Source: Gnetum montanum
Taxonomy: Eukaryota; Streptophyta; Gnetopsida; Gnetales; Gnetaceae
Length of the DNA stretch: 64,000 bases
Direction: 5' to 3'
NCBI GenBank assembly: GCA_015680685.1
Contig: MNCI01005835.1
Coordinates: forward strand, 1,257,614-1,321,613
A program made the position numbers and the translations under genes. How positions within the stretch are numbered: the stretch's first letter is position 1; each line of letters opens with the position of its first letter. Below are positions 47,669-59,230 of this stretch, in pieces. The notes beneath the pieces were generated by a model. That model did no database searches. It was not told the DNA's origin and saw nothing but the letters and a program-made list of their open reading frames with translations.

Positions 47669-48439
47669 TGATGAGTGGCGAGGTACCCCTACACTCAACC
47701 ATACGAATACGAGCATAGCATGCACGATCTGGTCGAACTCCGCAGACTAAGTGCCTACACGCCTTATGGAACACTTAAGGTTAATTATTTGTTGTCTTCC
47801 CAGACTTACTTGTATTTGTCACGGTTGTATGGTTAAGTAAGTCTAAGGTATATGATTTTTATGTCTTTTCAATTTTATCTCCTATGCTAATAAGGTGAAG
47901 GGTGAAGAGGCTAATTACTAACTTTAACTAACTAACTAAGTCTGAATTAACCTAGCGTCAGCATCCGTTCCCACTTACTGTTCACACCCTGAACCGATGC
48001 AACCTTGGTTACCAAACGCTAGTTGTTGCTAGGATCACCAAGTGTAACGCATGTGCTTGAAGTGGTCGTACTGAGGCGCTTAACTAGGAGAGAAGGGTTG
48101 AGAGAGATTTAATAACTAATAAAGCAATTAAATGATAAATAGTAAATAATAGTATATAAAATCCTATTTAGCCTATTCCATGCACTGCAAGGTTTATCCA
48201 AGAAGTTCGTCTTTATTACCGTACACAAACTTGTGTTCAGGTACAATATTTGCTCGAATAAAAATTCGTTCACTTTGGAGCTCCTACTGCAGGCACATGG
48301 AAATTATTCTATCTCTGGAGAGGTAAAACTGCTAGAGTTTCACTACGGTCTAGGCCTAGATTCAGAAATAAGGGAGAGCAGGGGAAGACACGATATCACG
48401 TACGCAATATTGTGGCCCATGCGATATCACATCCCATCA
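47669..48439 (-). mobile_element. solo LTR of the TGATGA family (771 bp, minus orientation)
   Basis: The plus strand begins TGATGAGTGGCGAGG and ends ATCCCATCA. No primer site or coding interior adjoins. Flanks GCTAT (47664-47668) and ACTAT (48440-48444) match at four of five bases, supporting insertion into the LINE and later loss of the interior. The outer end carries GATATCA/GATATCG words (48392-48428), like the solo LTR at 29823. Confidence 0.85.
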
Positions 48440-48815
48440 ACTATCCTCAAAAGACTAGAGTCAAATTGACAACACCACCATTAATTAATATATTTATTTT
48501 ATATTCTAAGCCAATTGTTGTGCATGCATTTAATTGTGTAATTTTTTTTGTTTTGTTTTTCATGGTATATGTTTGAACTACAAATGTGGCATTATGTATA
48601 GTTTGTTGTTCGCTTAGTTTTTTTGTTTATCCTCTCTAGTTGGATGGATGACCATATAGTTTAATCTTGAGTTACAAAGGCTATGTGTGTAGCCCCTCCT
48701 AGTTGATTTTTTGTGCCCCCAACTTATCTAGGTACTTAGCATGCCTACTCTTTTGATTGTACTTTGCTACTTCTTTTAATATAATCTTTCTATGGCCTAT
48801 TGGCCTAGTAAGTTT
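48440..48815 (+). pseudogene. LINE 3' end (continuation)
   Basis: After the solo LTR the plus strand continues with non-coding sequence ending in CTTCTTTTAATATAATCTTT near 48780, typical of the 3' tail region of plant L1 elements. No poly-A tail is preserved. Confidence 0.45.
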
Positions 48816-49150
48816 TCCTAAAAGTAATTTAAACATTAGTATTATCTTCATGCAAGTGATATCATCTTATTACTTAGTTGATTGTGACCTATACTCATCT
48901 CGCAAAGCAACTTGATAACTTCCAAAGAGCAAAGTCTTCTCAATGCCACTTCTCTACACCTTAAATCCTTCTAGTAGTTGATTACACATCAACTCACATT
49001 TAACTTGTACTTCTTAGCAAGACTTTAGTGTGTGGTGCTCGAACCTTGAAATAACTATAACACAAGTACACCCCAAGATATATACTTCAATTAAAATTTT
49101 ATACCTTAACATTGACCACTAAAATTGAAACAAGTCATGTTTGTAGGGTT
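48816..49150. other. AT-rich spacer at the repeat/gene-island boundary
   Basis: No feature recognised. From about 49150 onward CpG dinucleotides become frequent. Confidence 0.4.
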
Positions 49151-51283
49151 CCTATGAAAGGAAAATAACTTCGACGATGTATTTTAGCCAGATTCTTGGG
49201 TACATGAAATTTGACACATGATGGAAGGACAAGTGCCTGACTTACTAAATGCATTAAATGATATGCAGACAAAAAAATATAAATAGAATTTGTCCGTTCG
49301 AAAGATTCAAAATACACCAAGAAATGTTCTTATTCGTGGAATAATTAAATCAAGTTCCCGTATTATCGATTTTCAAGATAAAACATATTCCATTTAAAAT
49401 TTATTCGGCCTATTGTTCTGTTGCGAAATTGGAGAAATTGAAGTCAGGACTTCAAGTTTTTGCGCCGAAAAATTGTAAACGAAAAACCGAAATTAAAATA
49501 AAAGGAAGCAAGACATTTTCTAGTATTTAATGTTTTTAAGGGCTCCGGGATGCGTAAAGTCAGCTCGGGGGGGCCTTCAGCAGAAAATAAAAAGATTTTT
49601 TATTTGAAAAGTTCAGGTTTTGTTGTCATATTCAGTAACTTCATTCCTACAAACGACAAATTAGAGAGACGAAAAAGATTAAAAGGAAAGAAACGTGCAC
49701 TCACAATTCAAAGCCAGCAAGGAAAGAAAGAATGACGGAAAGGAAAACATACTTTGTTTAAGAAATTTCCAGATTTTTGATATGAGACGCATCTATCTTA
49801 TTTTATGCGTCTGAATGAAATATCTTTCAATGGCTTCTGAAAACGTGAAATTTTTTATTCCTTTCATGTATTTGTTTGCAGAAAGAGATTATTCTTGTCC
49901 GGGACTTGCTGTGCGAAATAAAAATCAAGAAACATAAATGAAAACAGAAAAAGGCGAGACAAATACGGAACCTTCGTCGTAGCTTCTGGAAATGAGGGAA
50001 TCGAATTTCTGATGGACGGCATATTGAGCATCTTGGATTTGGTAGTCTTTTCAATAATATTTGCTGACGACATTTGAGCAGAGTGATATGCTTCATCAAC
50101 GATCAACTGCAGTTCCGGTTTTCCTTTTAAAATAAATGTTCAAAGATATTTTGACGGTATTCATAATAGGACGCAAGGGATTATTCATGAAAAATTATAT
50201 ATTTGTACACGAATGTGGAAGAAGAAATCCATGTGATACTGCCGATTCTGTTTTCAGAAAATACAGATTCGAATAGCGAACTTCGGTTTTCCATTCGTTT
50301 CAATATTTGAGAAGAATAATCTTTACCACGGTTTCTCTTCCTTTGAATTGGCCTCTTCACTTCAAGGAACTTTTCTGACAAAATCCCGCCGCGCAGGCGT
50401 CTGAATATGGAAAGCGAAATATAAATTCGTTCTCTTCGTTTAGAAACTTCTTTCGGGAGTAAAAGAATATCCGAAGAAAATGCGCACAGCCGCAGATATT
50501 TTTTGTTTCTTCTTTTGAATGTCTTGCCTGCATCTTAGATAGTGTCGTGGACTGAATTGCACGTTTCTCGCGAAATATCAAGCTCCAGATATACTTGAAA
50601 GAGCAAATTCAAAGCCGTTTACTCTTTCGACGTTCACTACGGCCAGTGTTAGAGAATCAGGAAAAAAACATCCGAAATGTTATTTTATACTTTGAAAATA
50701 TCTTGTTGAATTTCCTGGACGAAGACCGGCCGCGGCCGGAAGCGACGCGTTTTCTTACTAAAATGCTGATCCAATTCGAACGAACAAAAGATTAAAAAAA
50801 ATTAAGGCAAAAAAAAAAAAAAACCAGAGATGCAAAGAAATATTCAAACGACAAAAACGACACTTGTACCGCAGAAAATAAACCAAAACAACAAACTGCA
50901 AATAGGTATTATTTCTCCTACTGAGAATTTTGCGCGTTTATTCTACGATTCTGCATCAGTATCGGGATTTGACGAAGTTGCTGTTTTCGTTTCAGGTAAG
51001 CAAAGCAGAAGAAATTGTTTTTTCAGTTCGAAATCGTAGCTGGTGCCGGCGTGTGCTCTCCCTGCGGTGGTTACTTTACTGGTTATGGTTTGGGTTTGAT
51101 CGGATTCATCCTTCCGTCCATGATCCATCGGCTGGAGGAGGCAGGTCAAATCAGAGCTTTTGACTGGTCTGTGTAGGCGCAGAGCGCTTTCCTGGTTGAG
51201 CAGGGAACGTGAAACGTCAAAATTCGCGGCCTTTGCCGGTCCTACAAAATATCACGTCACAGACGACGGACACCGCTGCAGAC

Positions 51284-51293
51284 GCCACGTGGC
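51284..51293. promoter_or_regulatory. G-box palindrome GCCACGTGGC
   Basis: A perfect 10-bp palindrome with the CACGTG core bound by plant bZIP/bHLH factors. Nearby are ACGTCA-type elements (51215-51260). It is 2.6 kb from the Hsf start, so its target is unknown. Confidence 0.4.
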
Positions 51294-52038
51294 CGACCAC
51301 TTTAGGTAAGACTTGTGTGGAACATCCAAAAGCCCTTTGCTCCTTTCTTTCCTTTCTCGCAGCTTCTAGAAGATGCTTTCACCGTAATCTCATCTCCTCC
51401 AATTCCAAATTGTTTTCATGCGGTCACATTTCCGTTCATGGCTTGTTTTCCTTTTTAATGTGCTTTGATTGTTTTTTGAGCCAAAATTTCTCCTGTTTGT
51501 TTTTTAATCTCGCCGTACTAACCGAGAATTTACCAATTCTTATGGCCCCCCCGCACAACAGTTCGATGACAATTCGAACGTTTGGGAAGCTCTGAAAGTC
51601 GAGGCAGTTATGGAATTCTTGCTTTCTCGAAAAGATATTTCGTTTTTAAAAAATTTATTCCTACGTGTTGTTTCATGGGGATTGGGCGGCGTCATCGAAA
51701 GTTTCGCTTTCCAGATTGTTCCATTGTGTCGCTTTTGCGCCCGTGGAAATTCGGGGAAAATTTATCATTGAAGATGATTATGGTTGGTTTGAATCTTTTT
51801 GTTTTGGTTCGGTCCGGTCCGTCCGTCCTGGGTGTGTTCTGGGTAGTGTGGTCTATCATTCCGGCATAATGGTCGAAGTAATGTCTCCGGACTGAGTTTT
51901 CATAGACTATTCTACCTTTAGATGATGGGTCCAGCATTGAAAAAGAGTACGTTAAAGCAATTGTTAATGCAAGCAATCTGCTTTTGTGTGGTTTGCAAGG
52001 CAAATGTGTATGTGTGTGTTTACACATAGTTGAGTGAT

Positions 52039-52110
52039 TTCATTTATCGACTGCCACCGATTGGTTGATGCACTTTCATTTATCTGCTGCCGCCGATTGG
52101 TACATGCGTT
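52039..52110. repeat. 36-bp tandem duplication containing CCAAT-box cores
   Basis: Two 36-bp units (52039-52074 and 52075-52110) start TTCATTTATC and both contain CCGATTGG. About 29 of 36 positions agree. Confidence 0.75.
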
Positions 52111-53169
52111 TGACCAGACGAGGTAAGCGTCCTAGTATTTTCACGGGGACGTTCATAAACTTGGCATGATATTACAACCAGATTCAATTACTCGGTTGTT
52201 GGTGACCAGTAGCATTGATAATTTGTACAAACATGTCGTTGGTTTTGGAATAGTTACCAACAAAAACCCAACGTTATAAGTTAGGAATTTTGTTGGAACC
52301 AAGAACAATGACTTCCAAAGGAGATCTTTTACTGAATTCTGATTGTTGCAATCTATGTCTTTAGGAAAGCATGCTGTTGCAGTTTTAGATTGAACAGTAT
52401 GTTTCTTAATTTTTTGCAAGTGGGCCCTTTATTAAAGAGATCGAGGAGGAATGGATTACTAGTTTTTTAGTGGATTCTTGATCTTTTCAATTCAGCGTTC
52501 TTTTAGGATTGACCACCAACAATTTTAGAACCTCAGCCGTTGATTTAGGGTTGTTTTTTGAAAGATTCCCCATTTACCATCACCTATATCATAACAATTT
52601 GCTAAATTAAACCCATGATGCAAAGGCTGTCTTGTTCCTCCAACGCACAAATATTGTGAAGCGACCACGTATCGAAAAAATAAAAATAAAAATCCAATTA
52701 GAAACAGCAATGGGCACAACACAACACACAGATCCTATTATACTTTCCCAAAGAGACAAACACATGGCAAACAACTGGATGACAGGAAAACTTGAGCATG
52801 ACCTAATCACCAGCACTTCACTTGAAGTAGAATCAGGTGCGAGGAAGTTAGAGCATGCAATTCCAGGGTGAAAACCAGAAAGGGTAAGGAAAAGAAGAAA
52901 GGGAAAAAAACAAAGACGTGGACAATGTAAAATAAATGGATTAACTGGCTGGTTGGCATTGCATGAGGAGATGGGCCTTGTCAAACAACAATCAACAAAC
53001 AGTGGGTTGTTGTAACGTTGTTGGCGTTGAAGTTGGAGAAACTTCTCTCTGGAACACGCAACAGGTCCTTGTCAAATGGGGGGCTGGATATAATATTATA
53101 AGCAAGGGCCCGAAAAACAATGATGAGAAGCAGAAACGCAACACAAAATACCCACACCCACAAAAGATG

Positions 53170-53187
53170 AAACCTTCCAGAAGCTCC
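53170..53187. promoter_or_regulatory. heat shock element-like site, four modules
   Basis: AAAccTTCcaGAAgcTCC fits alternating nGAAn/nTTCn modules. The two central ones are perfect and the outer ones have one mismatch each. It is 675 bp upstream of the Hsf start codon. HSEs are bound by trimeric Hsfs, and class B Hsf genes are commonly heat-induced. Function here is inference. Confidence 0.5.
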
Positions 53188-53247
53188 TCAGTTTCCTGGC
53201 TTGTTGTTTTCCTCCTCATCCCCTCCTCGCTTATTATCTATCCGTCT

Positions 53248-53260
53248 GAACATTCCAGGA
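53248..53260. promoter_or_regulatory. second heat shock element-like site
   Basis: GAAcaTTCcaGGA: three correctly spaced modules, the last with one mismatch. Sixty bases downstream of the first site. Confidence 0.5.
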
Positions 53261-53546
53261 GGCTTACCGTAAAACAATTCCGTTTCATACGCTACAGTCT
53301 TATTTCCTTCTTCCCCTTCCTCAACCGATTTGTATGTAGAATATCCATATTCTACTCTGCTGGTGTTGGAAAACCCAAACCATACAAAACTCTCGACGAA
53401 TCCAGCCGGTGAAGGCTGCATCTGCATCTTCTTCTACCTCTCTCTCCCTCTCTTACACTTCCCGTCATCGTCTCCTCGTTACTGTTAGCGCTATCCTTGC
53501 CTCCCTGCATTTCTTTATTAATATCGACGGAGCCGAGAAGTCTTTG

Positions 53547-53554
53547 GAAGGTTC
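53547..53554. promoter_or_regulatory. two-module HSE-like half site
   Basis: GAAggTTC, two perfect inverted modules. It may be within the transcribed leader; weak alone. Confidence 0.25.
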
Positions 53555-53861
53555 TTTTCGGCGTGGTTCCCTCGAAGAATTCGCATGCAATCGAAGAATT
53601 TGGGTGGGCATGGCTCTGAGTCAATCATTTTGACTGTGCGCTATTCCCTGCAAGAAACAACCCACAACCGATTACGCAAGGAAAGAAGAAGAAGCCAGGC
53701 GTATGGATTTTGGGACTGAAACTTTGGTTGGGTATGCAATGGTTGATGAGATTATTGAGGGCTGAGGAAGACACGCAGAAAGAAAGATAGGAAAGGGGAG
53801 AGTTTTTCCTCTTTTCTTCCCTTTTTTTCGTCTGTTGTTGTTTTCCTGCCTGTATCTGAAA

Positions 53862-55893
53862 ATGGCTCAGCAGGTTCAGCCGCAGGCTCAGGCTCAGGCT
53901 CAGCCTCAGCAGGGGAGTATCAGCAGGGAAGGAAGTGGAGCAATGGAGGCCTGCAACCAGGGAAACAGCCGATCGGTGCCGGCACCATTTCTTATCAAGA
54001 CTTATCAGCTTGTTGATGACCCTACAACGGATGACATTATTTCCTGGAATGATTCTGGCACAACCTTCATCGTCTGGAGACCTGCAGAATTCGCTAGGGA
54101 CCTCCTTCCCAACTATTTCAAACACAACAATTTCTCCAGCTTTGTTCGCCAGCTTAATACTTATGTAAGTTTCCCTCCGGCTGTGTTCCTGGTTTATGTT
54201 TTTGGGTTCCAAAATTAAGGAAGAACCATGGGGTATTCAACCGGTTTCGTTGTTGAATTTTGTTGTCTCTGCCCTGGTGATAATAATATTCCTGAGATCT
54301 GACGTGTATTTAATTGGTAGATTTACTTATTGTTTTCTTAACCTTGAGGTGGCTTTTCAGTTTTGGTTTTAGATTTCATTGGCGTGCTTCTGAATGCTTG
54401 GGTCCGACTGCAGGGGTTTTGGATTAGCTTGCTTGTGTGATTAAGCTCTGGGTTTCACCTTGCCTATGAGGCAGTGATGATCTTTATTTTTTTCAAAAAA
54501 GAAAATGTTTTCAGATAACTGTATGAATTTGTCGTACATACAGTTGAATATTCATGGAGGCAAGTATAGCTAGCTGTTGGGTTTCTGTGTCATCTACAAA
54601 CTGAGGGCAGAAGGGAAGCCTTTTAGTTATTGCAGTACCGATTCCTCTGTAGATGCTGTCCTTGATTACCTGAAGGAACATTTTATACGAACCGTGTAAT
54701 TTCTTTCATGATCTGTCTATTCTGTCTCTCCGGTCTTAACGGTGTTGGCCTTCTGCGTTTCTGTACAGTTCTGTAAATTTGGATGGGAGATGATTATTTA
54801 CCCCAGACGAGTTAACCAATCACGGTTCTGTTCTGAAGATTACTCTCTATGTTATATTCGATAAAGACGGTGTTTTGAAAAACTTCTGTTATTGCTTCTT
54901 TTGGCTTCTTAGAATTTTTTTCCATGTCCCAACACTGCGTAGGATGTTGAGTTTGATCTATATTGAAATGTTTTCCCGTGTGAATCAATTCTCGTTAACA
55001 ATCATGCTACCAAAGCTTTACCGATCGAACCTGACCCAAACTAGCTGATCTCTTTTTAGGAGCATAGAACTTGAGTTTCGTTTAAGGTAGGGAATAACGG
55101 TTGTTCACTTCTTTATGAACTTATACCTACCTCTTAACTGCTACAGGGATTTAGAAAGATTGTTCCAGAGAGATGGGAGTTTTCCAACGAGAACTTTCGC
55201 AAAGGTGAAAAACATCTGCTCTCTGAGATACACAGAAGGAAAGGCCTTATACAGCTGCCCCCTCCACCAGAAAATAAGACCAGTTCTCCTGCCAACTCAG
55301 CTGAAGAGCAAACTCTGTCCTCTACGTCCTCCCCAACCTCGTCACCTGGGGTTGAAGCTCTCAGCCATAAGAGTGCATTAGAAGAAAACGAGAAACTCAG
55401 AAAAGAAAATTTGCTTCTGTCATCTGAGCTGGCTCAGATGAAAAGGCTTCGTGACCTTCTGCTGGTTTTTCTTTCAAGGCATCTTAGCATTTCGTCAGAT
55501 CAGGTAGTTAGTTTCCTGTCACAAAATGTGAATCCTTCGGAAAGATCGCTAATGCTGTCGTGGTTGAAAGAGTATGCAGAACAGTATGCAGCTGAAGATG
55601 GATCCAAGTGCGGTTCTGTAAGTTCTATGCCTGCCACCGCAACCGATGACCACAGTGCCCCTGCTTTACTAAGTGAAAATATGATTCCAAAGGGATTATC
55701 TTTTCTAGATGGAGCATGCAGAGAAGTGGGTCAGACTGTGTACAATTCTGTAAAATTAGAAGATGATGACGAAAAAGCAAGCCCTAGACTATTTGGGGTG
55801 CCTTTGATTCCCAGGAAAAGGTCCCTGCCTCACACTACTGATAATGGACAACAGGAACAGGTGATTCGTAAGATCGCAAAGTGTACCAACTGA
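53862..55893 (+). CDS. HSFB: class B heat shock transcription factor (two exons, 349 aa)
   Basis: Nuclear DNA-binding protein acting on heat shock elements; class B members lack the AHA activation motif and mostly repress or co-regulate. Exons are 53862-54164 and 55147-55893 (stop TGA). The N-terminus is a QA-rich stretch (residues 5-17). The DNA-binding domain covers about 40-133 ([45 protein letters not shown]). The oligomerisation region, about 175-212 ([19 protein letters not shown]), is compact without the insert of classes A and C. RLFGVPL at 315-321 is the LFGV repressor motif and PRKR at 323-326 a likely nuclear signal. The start ATG has a good context (AAAATGGCT) and is the first ATG in frame. 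Both exons are open and spliced in phase, so it looks intact. Subclass (B1, B2 or B4) is not resolved. Confidence 0.95.
54165..55146 (+). other. Hsf intron (982 bp, phase 0)
   Basis: Donor TAT|GTAAGT and acceptor CTACAG|GGA split the DNA-binding domain between LNTY and GFRK, the position conserved in plant Hsf genes. T-rich, no transposon seen inside. Confidence 0.95.
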
Positions 55894-58084
55894 ATTGAAG
55901 TGTCCTATTAAGCCATTGAGGGTGTCGAAACTTTTTGTTTTGCCTCTTCAACCTGCAATCAAAACGGTTCATGTTGAAGAGATCAATTTCAAGTAGATTT
56001 CTTAAGCTGTTTAAGTACTTGTCAGGGAGCAATCCTATTTGCGGTTTGTAATCAACATACTGCAACAGGCAATCAATGCTGTTAAATCAAGGCATTGGGC
56101 TTTTTGTATTTATCCATGGAACTCAATTTTATATCAACAATATATATCTCACAAAACTATAGCCGTGGTGGTTTGGTACTTTTTGTGTATATAGATATTC
56201 GTTTAAGAAATGATGGAATCATCAAATATGACAATCGATTAATGTTGGTTTACTGTTGTCAGGTATCTGCAGCCACAAAAACAAAATCTGATCCTTGAAT
56301 CTAAACAAGTGTTTGAAATGGAATCTTTCCAGGCATGATTATTTTCTAATGTAGCAATATTTTCTATGAGATCTGATGCAAAAGAAGAACAGATGTTAGA
56401 GCTTCGAATTAATGTTTCCAAGTGATGACACCAAGTTTCGTCCGATACAAAAGAAGGGTGGTTTGGAGAATGCTGGGCATCGTAAATGGAATCAATGGTT
56501 ATGACAATTTCTTCATTTTCTGATTAGTAATAAACAAAAACTCATAGCACACTGGTTTTTTTTTTCTTGGGATTGTTTTAAAGGGGAAATCCATCTCTGT
56601 CAATACAAGAAAATTGGTTAAGTGCTAGGTGTGGGAAGGTAGACATTTGTTGCCTGCTGGCTAAATTCTGGTTTGATAACGAAATATTTTTAGTGTATGT
56701 GCAGGAGGTGGGTATGGAGGTTTTTAAAATCTGCATCAGGGCTTAGCTGCGAGCCTGTTAAGTATCTGATTTATAGGCCAAAGAAACGCGTCAATTTTTG
56801 ATCTTGCAGTTGCTTTGTTTGGCCTAATGCAGGTTTTAATGACCTTAATTTTATTAAATAATATTGTATGATTTATTTTTACATCCTTGTAAGGTTCTTT
56901 AATAAATCAAGGATCTTGGACAAATTCTTAACTTCATATTCGTTTTCATTACTTACCACGGCTTGTCTTTTGCATTGCCTACATGTTGCTTAATCTTATG
57001 GCACCATGATACTTTCAAAATAGTTTTATGTGAAATCTACCATGTAAATTAAAACCTGAAAATCGTGACCTTGCCACTTGTTTTAGACTGCTCGAACCTA
57101 TGTTAGGTAATAGTAACTTAATATTCTTTTTCTAGTCCAACTAATTCTTATGGGCCGGTTAATAAATATCCTTATCATCCTGTTTAACATTAATTTCTGT
57201 TTTTCGTTCATATTTCTAAACCAAAGGTGTTGGATTGATATTCACTGGAGCTTCTACTTTATTTTGTTCATCTTTAATAAAAAATGACAGCAATTTCCTA
57301 AAAGTAATTTTCAGAGATGGGAACATGTTTAAAAGATATTTTATTTATGCCCCTCAATAGATACCAAAACATTAACATCTTTAGAAAAGATTAGGAGAAA
57401 CAATTCTCATTTTCTTGGATTAGTCGAGAACGTTCTTGTTGGTGAGCCCCAGGACTCTGTTTTTGACGCTGTCCTGCGCCCACTTGATTGTTTTGTTAAC
57501 AGAAATTCCTTTTCTTTCTATCATTCCACTGTCCAGTAGATCGGTCTACGGAAATATTAAAATTTTAATCTTTGAGTCTTCTTTGTAAGATAACCGTACA
57601 TTATCTGGTGATGGTCGTGCGAAGAACCCTATATTTTGCGGGAAAATTTGTGATTCTTAAACGAACGTTCCTTACCACGGTCACGTTAGTTACAGGGAGT
57701 TGGCAATTAAAAGATGTAGTGGCGGTAACTTAACTGCTGCCACAAATTAACGTTAATGTAAAGATTGTACCGGAGAACACACATTCGCTGAAGTTGATTA
57801 AGTTTTGTTTCAAGATTACATGGACGTAGTACAGGGCTTGCATTGAATGAAATTGTCTGGAAGAATTTTATATGTAAAAAGTTCGACTTTAATTTCATAA
57901 TCGTGTTGCTTTAAAACTAATTTCTTTAGTGCGATCACCAACTACACGTAAGATCACTAAATTTCTCGATTTCTTATGTTTACAGAAGTACATCAGCCTA
58001 AATATTTAAAGTATACCAGTGCCCCGTAATCACGCGGCGTAGTTGCACGCTGCATTTTTCATTGTGGGTTTTCTTCAAAACAAA
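55894..58084. other. 3' flank of Hsf and intergenic DNA
   Basis: Contains the 3' UTR; AATAAA occurs at about 56528, but the poly-A site cannot be fixed. No further gene or transposon domain recognised. CpG remains moderately frequent. Confidence 0.5.
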
Positions 58085-58267
58085 ATGATGCGGCGGCAAC
58101 AGGCAACCCGAGATGTGGGTAGATTAATTGCAGCGCTAGTCGTTTTGTCTATGGGATTCAGGTGCTTTACGGCCAAATTACCGGTGTTGAGGTTGGACGC
58201 GGAACTTCGTGGAGCTTTAGCAGTTGTTACTTATTTTCTCAACTCAGAATCTTTGGATTTTCTTTAA
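58085..58267 (+). CDS. candidate first exon of an unknown secreted or membrane protein
   Basis: ATGATG at 58085 opens 60 codons: MMRRQQATRDVGRLIAALVV, then LSMGFRCFTAKLPVLRLDAE. A basic start followed by a hydrophobic core (LIAALVVLSMGF) looks like a signal peptide or anchor. Composition is CpG-rich and gene-like. The frame stops at 58267; a splice donor might lie earlier, for example after GCAGTT near 58223. The LINE begins within about 150 bp. No family recognised. It could be a chance frame or a gene fragment. Confidence 0.3.
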   Translation: MMRRQQATRDVGRLIAALVVLSMGFRCFTAKLPVLRLDAELRGALAVVTYFLNSESLDFL

Positions 58268-58407
58268 CTTGATGACATCTTTGAATCTGTTTCTCAAGAT
58301 TTTTCTGCATGCTTTATTTTTTTTTAAATAGTGGATTTTCTACCTCAATCATTAAGCATCAATTTGCATATTAAAAATATTTTACAAACCCATGGGTATA
58401 CGTCTTA

Positions 58408-59222
58408 CAGCTTGCTCGTAATTTTGTCCTCGTTGAACTTTCTACTCGTAATGCTACACTTATCGCCCGAGCTTGGAAATTTGATTTCAATGTCAGGACC
58501 TTTAATATTATCCCTTGTTATGTAAAACTGCCTAATCTTCCTTTAATCTTTTCATCTGTTGAGCGAGACATAGTTAGCACCTTAGGTCGAGTCATCTTTG
58601 ACCATGGAATTGAGGTTAACGGGGCTCATTTTCATCGCTACTGTATTGAACTTGACATTTCCCAGAAGAAAACCACTTTAACCTTAGGAGCTGGAGGCAA
58701 AGTTTTTTCTCAAAAGATAGACTATTTTTATCTTCCCAACTTTTGTAGCTACTGCCATCATGCAGAGCATCACATTTCTACTTGTCCTTTTCTAGCTAAG
58801 AAAAAATCCCAAACCAATCTGCCCAAATCCAGTCCTGTAGTCACTCCTCAACCTAACCCATCACTTGATCCCATTAAGTTTGGTTCTACTTCTAACAATG
58901 CTCCACACCTTTCTTCCTGTCTGCTCCCTCTAAGGCAAGAGTCTTCCAATCCCATTCTCTCATTAAGGGCAGGTCCAAGGCACCAATCATCTAATCACAA
59001 TCAGTCAAAAATTCACTTTTAGGTGATGAGTTTGTAATGGTAGGGGGAAGGAAAAGGGCCAAAGCATCTAAAACCACTACTCCCCCTTCCTCTCCTTCGC
59101 CTAAAACTAACCCAGCTTTAACTGTTAATACAAGCAACTCCTTTGCAATTCTTTCCACTACAATGACGACTGACATTCCTAACCCAGATCCTTCTACTGC
59201 CCTATCACTCATAACATCTTGA
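58408..59222 (+). pseudogene. LINE ORF1 (RNA-binding protein)
   Basis: Frame runs QLARNFVLVELSTRNATLIA, PLIFSSVERDIVSTLGRVIF, as in the DUF4283 domain of plant L1 ORF1. It continues to a CX2CX4HX4C zinc knuckle (C-SY-C-HHAE-H-HIST-C) at 58744-58785 and a Ser/Pro-rich tail. A frame change near 58990-59020 leads to LLGDEFVMVGGRKRAKASK and a stop at 59220-59222. It binds LINE RNA. The N-terminal end is not visible. Confidence 0.8.
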
Positions 59223-59230
59223 GCTTCTCC

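Larger units (their letters stand above)
49151..53160. other. low-copy-looking intergenic region, CpG-retaining
   Basis: Four kilobases upstream of the Hsf gene with no recognisable transposon domain. CpG is frequent (CGAA, CGCG, GCGC runs), unlike the 49 kb to the left. Open frames are short and mostly lack ATG starts. Local features of note: a 14-bp palindrome at 50726-50739, a G-box palindrome at 51284-51293 and a 36-bp duplication at 52039-52110. It could include distal promoter or an unrecognised non-coding transcript. Confidence 0.5.

Noticed and set aside
51209-51595. 128-codon plus-strand open frame upstream of the Hsf
   Set aside because: It starts with GTG, not ATG, has no recognisable domain, and is rich in Cys/Phe/Ser as expected of a chance frame in this composition.
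53835-53861. Nine-codon upstream extension of the Hsf first exon
   Set aside because: The upstream codon is TTG. The first in-frame ATG is at 53862, in a good context and giving the usual Hsf N-terminus.
53625-54212. 195-codon minus-strand frame across Hsf exon 1
   Set aside because: It is the antisense shadow of the conserved DNA-binding domain and has no family match.
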